Source: Roseateles oligotrophus (GTDB taxonomy: Bacteria > Pseudomonadota > Gammaproteobacteria > Burkholderiales > Burkholderiaceae_C). Taken from it: a DNA stretch of 64,000 bases. This document shows, in pieces, positions 34,836 through 43,702 of this stretch. Within the stretch, counting starts at the first letter, position 1, and every line of letters starts with the position of its first letter. The notes beneath the pieces are model-generated. The model was not told the origin of the DNA and ran no database searches. It worked only from the letters and a program-made list of their open reading frames with translations. The stretch is from assembly GCF_025717515.1 (NCBI RefSeq), contig NZ_JAJIRN010000005.1:1-64000 (forward strand), read 5' to 3'. Position numbers and translations under genes: made by a program.

Positions 34836-35932
34836 GCCCCCACTCCTGCGGGTTTGCGTCGAAAGAAGCCGATGCAATTGCCCCGGTCGCGCAACCACAT
34901 CACCGCCAAGGCCAGCAGGAATATGCCGCCGTGGACCGCCAGCAAAGTCGTCCCCATGCTGCTTCGCCCATTGCTGACCCAGCCTTGACTCAGACCGATC
35001 AGGTTGAAATAGACCACAAAGCTAAGAAGCGCAAACAGCAGGTTCCAGTTGTTGGCCCGGCGCGGATTGGTGGCCGCCATGCCTATGCCCAAAAACATCA
35101 TGTTGAAGCAAGCCAGGCTCATGCCAAAGCGCCATGTCAATTCGGCGTTATTGGCAGCGGAGGGCGCACGGAGCAGGTCCAGCGTGGGTGTCGCCTTGGG
35201 CTTTAATTTGTCAGCGCTGCGCAAGACTTGGCTGTCGGCCAAGATCCTGTATTGTTCAAATTTTGCAAGTGATCGCTCACCGGTCAACGCATTGGCTTCA
35301 TTGCGCTGACCCTGGTTCAGCACCAGAAAGCGGTCGGTGTCGGTCAATTCAATGTGGCCCTTGGAGGCGGTGGTCACTGATTCGGTTTTGTCTTTGTTGG
35401 ACAAGATGAATACATTGCGCCCGGTACGCTCGTCCTGGCTGTCGCGCTCGATGAAAAATACACTGTTGCCGTCGCGCGATGATTGAAATTGCCCTGGTGC
35501 CACTCGCGAGAGGTCGCTGCGCTTTTGATAGCGTTCACGCAGTTGAGCGCTGTTCTGATTGCCCCAAGGCCAGACAATCAACTGCAACACAATCACCACC
35601 AACAAGACCGGAAGGCTCATGCGCAACACCGGTTTGACGAAGCGGCTCAGACCAATGCCGCTGGAAAACCAGATAGTCATCTCAGACTCGCGGTACATGC
35701 GGCCCAAGGACGCCACGACGGCGATGAATAGCGACAGGGTCAGCATCGTGGGCAGATGAGACAGCGAGGCGTAGGCCATCAACAGCATCACGTCTTGTGG
35801 GGCGACATTGCCGCCAGCGGCTTGACCGAGGGTGCGAATCAACATCATCGTGAGCACGATGGTGAGGATCACCACAAAGGTGACACCGAAGCTGCGGGCA
35901 AGTTCTGATCGTACTGAGGAATCGAATAACAT
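34832..35932 (-). CDS. lptF: LPS export ABC transporter permease LptF
   Basis: 366 residues, beginning MLFDSSVRSELARSFGVTF, as in betaproteobacterial LptF. It has the same six-helix, jellyroll-containing layout as LptG, with the coupling helix at MYRESEMTIWFSSGIGLSRF. It is translationally coupled to lptG. Its start is 28 bases from the divergent pepA start, an arrangement conserved across beta- and gammaproteobacteria. Confidence 0.95.
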   Translation of the reverse strand: MLFDSSVRSELARSFGVTFVVILTIVLTMMLIRTLGQAAGGNVAPQDVMLLMAYASLSHLPTMLTLSLFIAVVASLGRMYRESEMTIWFSSGIGLSRFVKPVLRMSLPVLLVVIVLQLIVWPWGNQNSAQLRERYQKRSDLSRVAPGQFQSSRDGNSVFFIERDSQDERTGRNVFILSNKDKTESVTTASKGHIELTDTDRFLVLNQGQRNEANALTGERSLAKFEQYRILADSQVLRSADKLKPKATPTLDLLRAPSAANNAELTWRFGMSLACFNMMFLGIGMAATNPRRANNWNLLFALLSFVVYFNLIGLSQGWVSNGRSSMGTTLLAVHGGIFLLALAVMWLRDRGNCIGFFRRKPAGVGA

Positions 35933-35960
35933 CCGGGCACTTTATCTATTCGGCGACATT

Positions 35961-37430
35961 ATGGACTTTCGTACACAGACTGCCTCCTTCGACGCACTGG
36001 CCGGCATCAATGCTGATGCCTTGATCTTGTTGATTGCCGGTGAGGATTTGCCCTCCGGCATGGACGCCGCAATGGCCGCGCTCACCAAGGATGCGCTGAA
36101 GTTGGGTGACTTTGAGCTCAAGGCCGGCAAGGCGATTGTTTTGCAGCGCCCGGCGGGTGTCAAAGCGCCTCGCTTGATTTTGGCGGCAGCCGGCAAGCCA
36201 ACTTTGAAGGCCGCCCGCGCTGCGCTTCAGTTGGCTTTGGCTCAGTTGAAGGGGCGCGGTGCCGTGCATGCGGCGGTCGCCTTTGTCGGCTTTGATGCAA
36301 TGACCGAGAGTCTGGCCGAGCAATTCGTGTTGGCGGCCAGTGATTCGGCCTATTTGTATCGTCATACCAAGCCAAGCGCGCCCGCTTCGGGCAAATTGGA
36401 CAAGCTGACTTTAATCATTGACAAGGCCGATGCTGCGGCAGCCAAGGTGAGCAAGATTGGCCTTGCGCGCGGTCAGGCGATCGGTGCCGGCATTGAATTG
36501 GCGCGCGAATGCGCCAATCGCCCCGGCAACTACGCCACGCCGACCTTTCTCGGCGAGCAAGTCAAGGCCTTGGGGCGCACGCATGGACTGAAGGTCGAAG
36601 TGCTGGATCAGAAGGCGGTCGAGAAGCTCGGCATGGGCTCCTTCTTGTCGGTGGCGCAGGGTTCGGACGAGCCACTTCGCTTCATCGTCGCGCGCTATGA
36701 AGGCGCGGCCAAAACTCAGGCGCCGGTGGTGTTGGTCGGCAAGGGCATTACCTTTGATTCGGGCGGCATCTCCTTGAAACCAGGCGCCGAAATGGACGAA
36801 ATGAAATTCGACATGGGCGGTGCGGCGAGTGTCATCGGCGCGCTCCGTGCCGTCGCGGAACTCAAGCCCAAGCTGAATCTGGTGGCCATCATCGCCGCTT
36901 GCGAAAACATGCCCAGTGGCCGCGCGCTCAAGCCGGGCGATGTGGTGACTTCGATGTCGGGTCAAACCATCGAGATCTTGAATACCGATGCGGAAGGGCG
37001 TTTGGTCTTGTGCGATGCGCTCACTTATGCCGAGCGCTTCAAGCCGGCGGTGGTGGTGGATGTGGCAACCCTGACCGGCGCATGCGTGATTGCGCTGGGC
37101 GGCGTGCGCAGCGGCATGTATGCGAGTGACGACGAGTTGGCGGCCTCGCTGTCGGCTGCCGGCGAGGCCGCTTTGGATCCTTGCTGGCGCATGCCTTTGG
37201 ATGATGAGTACGAAGAAGGCCTGAAGAGCAACTTTGCCGACGTGGCCAACGTCGGCTCGCGCGCCGGCGGTTCAATCACGGCGGCCAAGTTCTTGCAGCG
37301 TTTTGCGGGCAAGTTCCGCTGGGGCCATTTGGACATCGCTGGCACCGCCTGGAAGGGCGGCGCGGCCAAGGGCGGCACCGGCCGTCCGGTGGGCTTGCTG
37401 ACCCACTTTGTGCTCTCACAAGCACGCTGA
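35961..37430 (+). CDS. pepA: Leucyl aminopeptidase (M17)
   Basis: 489 residues from ATG 35961; the frame open to 35832 overlaps lptF and is not used. A cytosolic hexameric two-metal exopeptidase. The N-terminal macrodomain-like region (about 1-165) is followed by the catalytic domain with VLVGKGITFDSGGISLKPG (Lys and Asp metal ligands), MDEMKFDMGGAASV and the signature NTDAEGRLVL, all intact. PepA of E. coli also acts as a DNA-binding factor in site-specific recombination and carAB control. holC follows after 29 bases. Confidence 0.96.
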   Translation: MDFRTQTASFDALAGINADALILLIAGEDLPSGMDAAMAALTKDALKLGDFELKAGKAIVLQRPAGVKAPRLILAAAGKPTLKAARAALQLALAQLKGRGAVHAAVAFVGFDAMTESLAEQFVLAASDSAYLYRHTKPSAPASGKLDKLTLIIDKADAAAAKVSKIGLARGQAIGAGIELARECANRPGNYATPTFLGEQVKALGRTHGLKVEVLDQKAVEKLGMGSFLSVAQGSDEPLRFIVARYEGAAKTQAPVVLVGKGITFDSGGISLKPGAEMDEMKFDMGGAASVIGALRAVAELKPKLNLVAIIAACENMPSGRALKPGDVVTSMSGQTIEILNTDAEGRLVLCDALTYAERFKPAVVVDVATLTGACVIALGGVRSGMYASDDELAASLSAAGEAALDPCWRMPLDDEYEEGLKSNFADVANVGSRAGGSITAAKFLQRFAGKFRWGHLDIAGTAWKGGAAKGGTGRPVGLLTHFVLSQAR

Positions 37431-37459
37431 TCTGGCTGCTTGCGATCTCGGCTGAAACG

Positions 37460-37891
37460 ATGACTCAGGTGAGTTTCTACACCGGCGTGCCCGATCGACT
37501 GGCCTATGTTTGCCGACTGCTGCGCAAGGCGCAACAGTCGGGAGCAAGGGTCGGCGTTTGCGGCCCGCCGGCTTCTTTGCGACGATTGGATGCTGCCTTA
37601 TGGGTATTCGAGCCGGCCGAGTTCGTGCCCCATTTGAACTTGTCGGCGGCCGCTGCCGACCCCATGGTGGCGGCGGCAACACCCATCTTGTTGATCGAAC
37701 ATGCTCTGAACCTCGGCCACCGTGAAGTCTTGTTGAACTTGGGGCTGGAAATGCCGCAAGGGTTTGATCAGTTCCAGCGCCTGCTTGAGGTGGTTTCCCA
37801 AGACGCTGAGCAGGTCCAAGCCGGGCGCCGACGCTATCGGCTCTATGAGGAACTTGGGATCAGCGTAAACCATCACAAGGTGTCTGCTTGA
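37460..37891 (+). CDS. holC: DNA polymerase III subunit chi
   Basis: 143 residues. Chi links the clamp loader to single-stranded-DNA-binding protein. The fold matches: MTQVSFYTGVPDRLAYVCRL, the RRLDAALWVFEPAEFVPH helix-strand, the LIEHALNLGHREVLLNLG core, and the C-terminal RRRYRLYEELGISVNHH. The order pepA-holC is conserved. Its stop overlaps the TTG start of the next gene. Confidence 0.94.
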   Translation: MTQVSFYTGVPDRLAYVCRLLRKAQQSGARVGVCGPPASLRRLDAALWVFEPAEFVPHLNLSAAAADPMVAAATPILLIEHALNLGHREVLLNLGLEMPQGFDQFQRLLEVVSQDAEQVQAGRRRYRLYEELGISVNHHKVSA

Positions 37892-38286
37892 CGCCCCCGC
37901 TGGCTCGCTTGGTTCCGACTCTGACCGAGGTGCTCGATGAAGCCGCCTTGCAGTTGCTTGAGCGACCCAAGGGTGAGGATCCGAAGCTTGAAGTTTTGGC
38001 CGAGGCTGATGTGGCCGATATGGTTGATTTGGCGGATGTCGCCGAAGCGACGGACTTGACCCTCAATGCAGCTTGCCAGAGCTTGTTGTCGGAGCTTGCG
38101 TCCCCAGTCGAAGCCGACATTGGGATTGACGGGCCGGTCAGATTAGAGCCGGACGATCGACTTAGGATGGAACTCCTCAACGCTGTTGATGCGGCCATCG
38201 ATGATTTTCGTATTCAACTGCTCGCGCGGATCGAATCGGCGCTGAACAAGCCCTTGTACAAACCCATGGTCAAGCGGTCAGAGTGA
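37888..38286 (+). CDS. Acidic hypothetical protein coupled to holC
   Basis: 132 residues from TTG 37888, overlapping the holC stop by four bases, with AAGGTG six bases upstream in holC. The product is strongly acidic with repeated VADMVDLADVAEATDL and no membrane segment. The end (LRMELLNAVDAAIDDFRIQL) is helical. No family is recognised. Proteins of this size and acidity after holC are usual in Burkholderiales, but their role is unknown. Confidence 0.7.
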   Translation: MTPPLARLVPTLTEVLDEAALQLLERPKGEDPKLEVLAEADVADMVDLADVAEATDLTLNAACQSLLSELASPVEADIGIDGPVRLEPDDRLRMELLNAVDAAIDDFRIQLLARIESALNKPLYKPMVKRSE

Positions 38287-38469
38287 ACTTGAAATCACGG
38301 CAAAGCGGGTCAGTCTTTTTGCTCTGATGACAACAAGCCACAACGGACGCAGGAAGTCTTTGGTTTCCCATGGTTTCCCCATATAGGTTGACGCAGATTT
38401 TGGGGTATGTTCTGCGGGTTGAGAATTCAACAGCAAAAAGCTCTTCTTCTTCCTATCCGGAGGTAATTC

Positions 38470-39618
38470 ATGCAAGTCAAGTTGAATGTTGTTGTGGGCG
38501 CTGTGGCGCTGCTGCTGAGCGGTACCGCTATGTCGCAAGACGTGCTCGTCGTAAAGATTGGCCACGTGGGCCCTACCAGTGGCGCCATCGCCCACTTGGG
38601 CAAGGACAATGAGTTAGGTGCTCGTATGGCGATTGCCGAACTGAATGCCAAAGGCATGACGATCGGTGGCAAAAAGGCCAAATTTGAATTGCTGGCTGAA
38701 GACGACGCCGGAGATCCAAAGCAAGGTACGGCAGCCGCTCAAAAGCTGGTTGACTCCAAAGTCAACGGCGTGATCGGTCACCTGAACTCAGGTACTTCGA
38801 TCCCTGCGTCCAAGGTCTATAGCGATGCGGGCATTCCGCAGATTTCGCCATCGGCCACTAACCCTAAGTTCACCCGCAATGGTTATAAGACCACGTTCCG
38901 CGTGGTGGCAGATGACGTCCATTTGGGCGGCACGCTCGGCCGTTACTCGGTCAAGGAACTGAAGGGCCAGTCGATCGCCGTCATCGATGACCGCACGGCC
39001 TATGGTCAAGGTGTGGCTGACGAGTTCGAAAAAGGCGTCAAGGCTGCCGGCGGCAAGATTGCCGGCCGTGAATTCACCAACGACAAGGCAACCGATTTCA
39101 CCGCCATCCTGACCTCCTTGAAGGCCAAGAAGCCTGATGTAATCTTCTTTGGCGGCATGGATGCCGTGGCCGGCCCGATGTTGCGTCAGATGAAGCAATT
39201 GGGCATTGAAGCCAAGTTCGTCGGTGGCGACGGCATCTGCTCGGGTGAGTTGCCGAAGTTGTCGGCAGGCACGATGGGTGACAACCAAGTCTATTGCGCC
39301 GAAGCCGGTGGTGTTGAAGAAGGCGAAGGCCGCAAGGTCTCGGATGCCTTCAAGGCCAAGTTCAAGGAGCAGTACAAGGTCGATGTGCAGATCTACGCGC
39401 CTTATGTGTATGACGCTGTCAACGTGATGGCTGCAGCCATGAAGAAGGCTGAGTCGTCTGATCCGGCCAAATATTTGCCGGTGTTGGCAAAGACCGAAGG
39501 CTACAAGGGCGTGACGGGTACTATTACCTTTGACCCCAAGGGTGACATCAAGAATGGTGCTTTGACAATGTACACATACAAGGGTGGTGAAAAATCACAG
39601 ATCGCTGTGGTGCGTTAA
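38470..39618 (+). CDS. Branched-chain amino acid-type periplasmic binding protein (LivK family)
   Basis: 382 residues, with an excellent CGGAGG before the ATG. The signal peptide VVVGAVALLLSGTAMSQ is followed by the type 1 periplasmic-binding fold: VKIGHVGPTSGAIAHLGKDN, the ligand-site segment HLNSGTSIPASKVY and ISPSATNP, and AVIDDRTAYGQGV. Members bind Leu/Ile/Val or other amides and aromatic acids. The permease and ATPase genes of a Liv system are not adjacent, so it is an orphan component serving a transporter elsewhere. Confidence 0.93.
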   Translation: MQVKLNVVVGAVALLLSGTAMSQDVLVVKIGHVGPTSGAIAHLGKDNELGARMAIAELNAKGMTIGGKKAKFELLAEDDAGDPKQGTAAAQKLVDSKVNGVIGHLNSGTSIPASKVYSDAGIPQISPSATNPKFTRNGYKTTFRVVADDVHLGGTLGRYSVKELKGQSIAVIDDRTAYGQGVADEFEKGVKAAGGKIAGREFTNDKATDFTAILTSLKAKKPDVIFFGGMDAVAGPMLRQMKQLGIEAKFVGGDGICSGELPKLSAGTMGDNQVYCAEAGGVEEGEGRKVSDAFKAKFKEQYKVDVQIYAPYVYDAVNVMAAAMKKAESSDPAKYLPVLAKTEGYKGVTGTITFDPKGDIKNGALTMYTYKGGEKSQIAVVR

Positions 39619-39665
39619 GCACATAGGGCATCGCTTCGATCCGAAGCCTTTAGTCGAAGTTCCCC

Positions 39666-39693
39666 AAAAGCCCGCTCTAGCGGGCTTTTTTTT
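39666..39693 (+). terminator. Terminator of the livK-like gene
   Basis: AAAAGCCCGCT (39666-39676) and AGCGGGCTTTT (39679 onward) form a near-perfect palindrome continuing into eight T residues. A textbook Rho-independent terminator. Confidence 0.92.
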
Positions 39694-39910
39694 GCCACCT
39701 TGGTATTGCCTGGGTCGATTTGTTCGCCGTTTTCGCATGGAGCGGTCTTCGCGCAACCTCATTCAGTCATTCCCAGCGTGGAATACGCACGATAGCCAGG
39801 GACTAGCATCTGAAACATAGGCCAAACCTGAGCTCTACTCTTGGCTTGAATCATGGCTCAAGCGCTAAATAGCTCGGTGTTTAGGTCATGACTCTGACTT
39901 TTACACTTCG

Positions 39911-39932
39911 GCCCCCCCTTCAAATGGGGGGC
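39911..39932 (+). other. GCCCCCC/GGGGGGC hairpin in the leader of the sugar transferase gene
   Basis: GCCCCCC at 39911-39917 (a C7 run continues to 39918) pairs with GGGGGGC at 39926-39932, followed by TTTC. It could be a weak terminator or a leader hairpin. Both arms are homopolymers, so its length could vary by slippage. Confidence 0.45.
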
Positions 39933-40064
39933 TTTCAAGACGCTCTTGTGCAGGCATCATGTGCCCGCGATCGAGATGCGTTTGGATATGTTGGTGCGAG
40001 TCCTGAATTGAGCTCGGTTTTCGTAACAGGTGTTGCGACTCAGTTGCTCAATCTAGGAAGGTGC

Positions 40065-40073
40065 GGGGGGGGG
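40065..40073 (+). repeat. G9 homopolymer upstream of the exopolysaccharide initiating transferase
   Basis: Nine consecutive G residues lie 57-65 bases before the start codon of the sugar transferase. This is a likely promoter or untranslated leader position, where slippage can tune expression. It is one of the longest G/C runs in the window. Confidence 0.85.
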
Positions 40074-40129
40074 CTTCTAGTCAGCCGCCGATCGGGCAGT
40101 GCATTGAATCTTTGGGATCGGGGAATGAA

Positions 40130-41512
40130 ATGGTACGAATCTTTAGCCACTACTTGCATAGACAGACATTGCTTCACGTCTTGTTCGACCTTGGGTTGAT
40201 CCTGTTTGCCGTGGTTGCCGTCGTGCTGAGTCAAGGTGATTCGGCTTCGTCGGTTATTCCCTTTGTGGCGTCACATGGTCTTTCGCTCGCCGGCTGCATG
40301 TTCGTCATCAATTCGGCCAGTGGCCTCTACCAGCATGTGCACAATCGGTCCATCACCGAGTCTTGTGCCCGTGCTTTGCTGGGTTTGATGTTTGGCTTGC
40401 CCTTGGCATATGCTATTTTCAGTTTGTTGCCGCTGGCGACGGGTCATCGTGAATTGGTCACCATGGCCGCTATGGCTGCTGTGGCTGCGGTGATGGTGCA
40501 TCGGGTCTATGCGGCTCATTCCGGCGCCCAGTCTCGGCTGCGTACGCGCATTCTGATTTTTGGCTCCGGTGCTGTTGCCCGCACGGTTGGTCAAACCTTG
40601 AAAGAAGCGGATCCACACGCGCAGATCGTTGGCTATTTGGCTGGCCCCAATGAAGAGAATCCAGAGGTGCCATTGGCCGAGATGATCGACTCACGTGGAT
40701 CTTTGACCGAAACGGCTCGCAGCCTTGGCGTCGATGAAATCGTGGTGGCCTTGTCCGAGCGGCGTGGTGGTTCGATGCCGTTGCGGCAACTGCTTGACTG
40801 CAAGCTTTATGGCATTCGAGTGGTGGACATTGCAACCCACTTCGAGAAGACCTTGGCTCAGATCAAGATTAGCCATGTCAATGCGGGTTGGCTGATCTTC
40901 GGTGACGGGTTCAATCAAGGCAGCATTCGCACTGCGATCAAGCGGGTGTTTGACATTGTGTTCTCGGCAGCTATTTTTATAGTCTCGCTGCCTATCATGG
41001 TCGTTGCCGCAATCATGATCAAGATGGAGTCCGCCGGTCCGGTGTTCTACCGGCAAGAGCGTGTGGGCTTGAACGGCAAAACTTTCAAGGTCATCAAATT
41101 TCGCAGCATGCGAACCGATGCTGAAAAAGACGGCAAGCCACGTTGGGCGACCGTCAATGATGACCGGATCACGCGCGTGGGCCGTTTCATTCGCAAGGTC
41201 CGCATCGATGAATTGCCCCAGTTACTGAATGTGTTGGTTGGCGATATGAGCTTGGTTGGGCCGAGGCCAGAGCGGCAGTACTTTGTCGATGACCTGGTCA
41301 GCAAGATCCCCTATTTCGCCGTTCGTCACAGCGTCAAGCCGGGTGTCACGGGCTGGGCGCAGGTCCGCTGCGAGTACGGATCAACGGTCGAAGAATCGAT
41401 TGAGAAGCTGCAATACGATCTGTATTACGTCAAAAACAATTCGCTCTTTCTTGATATGTTGATCATGTTCGAGACGGTGGCCGTGGTTTTGACGGGCAAG
41501 GGCGCGCGCTGA
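40130..41512 (+). CDS. Undecaprenyl-phosphate sugar phosphotransferase, PEP-CTERM/XrtA type (EpsB-like)
   Basis: 460 residues from ATG 40130, with GGGGA six bases upstream. It transfers the first sugar-1-phosphate to undecaprenyl phosphate at the inner membrane and so begins each exopolysaccharide repeat unit. Four N-terminal helices (about 12-125), a Rossmann-like CoA-binding domain (ILIFGSGAVARTVGQTL) and the catalytic sugar-transferase domain (about 270-460) are in order. The catalytic domain has KRVFDIVFSAAIF, GPVFYRQERVGLNGKTF, KFRSMRTDAE, DELPQLLNVLVGDMSLVGPR and the final GVTGWAQV. Ends at a strong terminator. Confidence 0.95.
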   Translation: MVRIFSHYLHRQTLLHVLFDLGLILFAVVAVVLSQGDSASSVIPFVASHGLSLAGCMFVINSASGLYQHVHNRSITESCARALLGLMFGLPLAYAIFSLLPLATGHRELVTMAAMAAVAAVMVHRVYAAHSGAQSRLRTRILIFGSGAVARTVGQTLKEADPHAQIVGYLAGPNEENPEVPLAEMIDSRGSLTETARSLGVDEIVVALSERRGGSMPLRQLLDCKLYGIRVVDIATHFEKTLAQIKISHVNAGWLIFGDGFNQGSIRTAIKRVFDIVFSAAIFIVSLPIMVVAAIMIKMESAGPVFYRQERVGLNGKTFKVIKFRSMRTDAEKDGKPRWATVNDDRITRVGRFIRKVRIDELPQLLNVLVGDMSLVGPRPERQYFVDDLVSKIPYFAVRHSVKPGVTGWAQVRCEYGSTVEESIEKLQYDLYYVKNNSLFLDMLIMFETVAVVLTGKGAR

Positions 41513-41536
41513 AATAGCAAGCTCAATTGAACATAT

Positions 41537-41569
41537 AAAAAATCGGCGTTATTGCCGATTTTTTGTTTT
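41537..41569 (+). terminator. Terminator after the sugar transferase gene
   Basis: AAAAAATCGGC (41537-41547), loop GTTATT, GCCGATTTTTT (41554-41564), followed by GTTTT. It separates the transferase transcript from prsK. Confidence 0.9.
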
Positions 41570-41592
41570 GCGCGACCGTGGTTCAATGCGCG

Positions 41593-43692
41593 ATGAACTT
41601 TGGTGTATTGAAACTGAATTTGTTGGGTGATGGCTTGGCGGCGCTGGCCTATATGGCGTTCGCACTCTATTTCGCGTCGCGCGTGTGGTTGCGCCGCACG
41701 TCGCCCGCCAACTTACTCTCCTTTGTATTCTTGGCCGCCTTGGTCGGCAGTGCTTTGTGGGCCAGCTTCAGCGCGGCGGCAAAGTTGCATTTGTGGCCGG
41801 TGGCGGCCGACTGGTTGATCCCGGCGGCTGATTGGTTGCGTTATGCCTGCTGGTTCTGGTTTGTATTGTTGCTGTTGCAGCCCAAGCAGGACCAGGGCAG
41901 CGCATGGCGGCCGCCTCGTTTTGCCGATCTGGCCTACGCATCACTCGCCGGCTCCTTGCTGATGCTGGTGCTGCGTGAATTCAATAGCGATTTGAGCGTG
42001 AACCTGGCGCGAGCATCGGCCTTCACGGCACTCGGGCTCGCGGTCGTCGGTTTGATATTGGTGGAGCAATTGCTGCGTAATTCCTCGGGCGATTCGCGCT
42101 GGAATGCCAAGCCGGTGTGCCTCGGGCTTGCCGCTATCTTCGCCTTTGACGTCTTTGTCTACTCACAAGCGGCTTTGTTTCACGAGTTCGACGGAGACGC
42201 CTTGAGCGTGCGAACGCTGGCCCATTGCGCGGCCTTGCCCTTGCTGTTTTTGGCCTCCCGGCGCCATACCGATTGGCTGGAGAAGTTGCATGTCTCACGC
42301 ACGGCGGTTTTCCACTCGGCCACTTTGATGCTGGTGGGCTTGTACCTGCTGCTGATATCCGCTTTGGGTTATTACGTCCGCTATACCGGCGGGGAATGGG
42401 GTAGGGCGCTTCAAATGGCGCTGGTGTTCGTGGCGTTGATAGGTTTGGCCCTGCTGGTGTTTTCGGGCTCTATCCGGTCGCAGTTGAAGGTCTATATCGG
42501 CAAGAACTTCTTCAGCTATCGCTATGACTACCGGGAGGAGTGGCTGCGCTTCACCGCGACCTTGTCATCCGGCGCATCGCCCCAGTTGATGGGGGAAACA
42601 GTGGTCCGGTCCTTGGCCAACCTGGTCGAGAGCCCGGCGGGAGCGCTGTGGCTGCAACAAGGGAGCAGCGGCGAGTTTTCCCAGGCAGCGCGCTGGAACG
42701 CCCCTCCCTTCGGCGGCGTGGAAGCGATGGCGGCAGGTTTTTGCAATTTCTTGCAGGAGCGGACCTGGATCATCGATCTAGACCAAGTGCGGCAGGGTGC
42801 ATCCGACTACAAGGGTTTCGCCGCCCCCGCGTGGCTGCTTGAAGACAAACGTTATTGCTGGCTTATTCCGCTTATGGTGGGGGATAGCATCCTGGGTTTC
42901 GTATTGCTGGGCCGGCCCAGGGCCGATATTGAACTCGACTGGGAAGTGCGCGATCTATTGAAAACGGCCAGCAGTCAGGCCTCCGGCTACCTCGCTCAGA
43001 TGCAGGCGGCCGAGGCTCTTTTGGAGGCTAAAAAGTTCGAGGCCTTCAACCGTATGTCGGCTTTTGTTGTACACGATCTGAAGAATATCGTCACTCAACT
43101 CTCGCTGATGATGAAGAACGCAAAGCGGCTCAAAGATAACCCCGAATTCCAGCAGGATATGCTGGATACTGTGGAGAATTCTTTGGAGAAAATGCGCCAG
43201 CTGATGCTGCAGTTGCGCGATGGAGAGAAACCTCACGGCATGTCTAGCGGCGTTGATCTTGAGGTCATTGCCAAACGGCTCGCCACTGCAGCCATCAGCA
43301 AGGGGCGTCAGCTTGATCTGCGGCTGAGTTCACCGCTCAGCACCAGGGGGCATGATGAGCGCATCGAGCGGGTTATCGGGCATGTTGTGCAAAATGCCTT
43401 TGATGCGTCGGAGGCCGACAGCGCGGTGGTGCTGAGTTTGGAGCGGGTCGGCAGTCATGCACAGGTTGAGGTTGCCGACAGCGGTTGCGGGATGAGCGAG
43501 GAGTTTATTCAACAGCGTTTGTTCAAACCGTTTCAAACGACCAAGGCGAGCGGGATGGGGATTGGGGCTTATGAGAGCTACCAATATTTACAGGAACTCG
43601 GGGGCAAGATCACTGTTGACAGCAAGCCGGATAGAGGCACAACGGTCAGGATTCTGTTGCCCTTGTTCCACGCCACAGACGGATTACGGTAG
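41593..43692 (+). CDS. prsK: PEP-CTERM system sensor histidine kinase PrsK
   Basis: 699 residues from ATG 41593; TTG 41563 and GTG 41578 in the same frame are weaker choices. About eight N-terminal helices (1-305) resemble the PrsK sensor. A GAF-like domain follows (about 325-470). Then comes the dimerisation helix with the phospho-accepting His in AFVVHDLKNIVTQLSLMMKN and the ATPase domain with N box HVVQNAFDA, G1 ADSGCGM and G2 ASGMGIGAYES. It faces prsR 10 bases downstream. PrsK/PrsR with RpoN is reported to switch on PEP-CTERM protein genes in floc-forming betaproteobacteria. Confidence 0.95.
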   Translation: MNFGVLKLNLLGDGLAALAYMAFALYFASRVWLRRTSPANLLSFVFLAALVGSALWASFSAAAKLHLWPVAADWLIPAADWLRYACWFWFVLLLLQPKQDQGSAWRPPRFADLAYASLAGSLLMLVLREFNSDLSVNLARASAFTALGLAVVGLILVEQLLRNSSGDSRWNAKPVCLGLAAIFAFDVFVYSQAALFHEFDGDALSVRTLAHCAALPLLFLASRRHTDWLEKLHVSRTAVFHSATLMLVGLYLLLISALGYYVRYTGGEWGRALQMALVFVALIGLALLVFSGSIRSQLKVYIGKNFFSYRYDYREEWLRFTATLSSGASPQLMGETVVRSLANLVESPAGALWLQQGSSGEFSQAARWNAPPFGGVEAMAAGFCNFLQERTWIIDLDQVRQGASDYKGFAAPAWLLEDKRYCWLIPLMVGDSILGFVLLGRPRADIELDWEVRDLLKTASSQASGYLAQMQAAEALLEAKKFEAFNRMSAFVVHDLKNIVTQLSLMMKNAKRLKDNPEFQQDMLDTVENSLEKMRQLMLQLRDGEKPHGMSSGVDLEVIAKRLATAAISKGRQLDLRLSSPLSTRGHDERIERVIGHVVQNAFDASEADSAVVLSLERVGSHAQVEVADSGCGMSEEFIQQRLFKPFQTTKASGMGIGAYESYQYLQELGGKITVDSKPDRGTTVRILLPLFHATDGLR

Positions 43693-43702
43693 CGAATATT
43701 GA

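Larger units (their letters stand above)
39619..40129. other. Gap between livK-like gene and the exopolysaccharide locus
   Basis: No gene is supported. It contains the livK-like terminator (39666-39693), a second GC-hairpin (39911-39932) and a G9 tract (40065-40073). The promoter of the sugar transferase gene must lie here but no confident -35/-10 or -24/-12 pair is seen. An ORF at 39888-40199 has no family similarity. Confidence 0.5.

Noticed and set aside
39888-40199. 103-codon ORF spanning the leader of the sugar transferase gene
   Set aside because: Runs through two homopolymers and into the transferase start, with no recognisable protein features.
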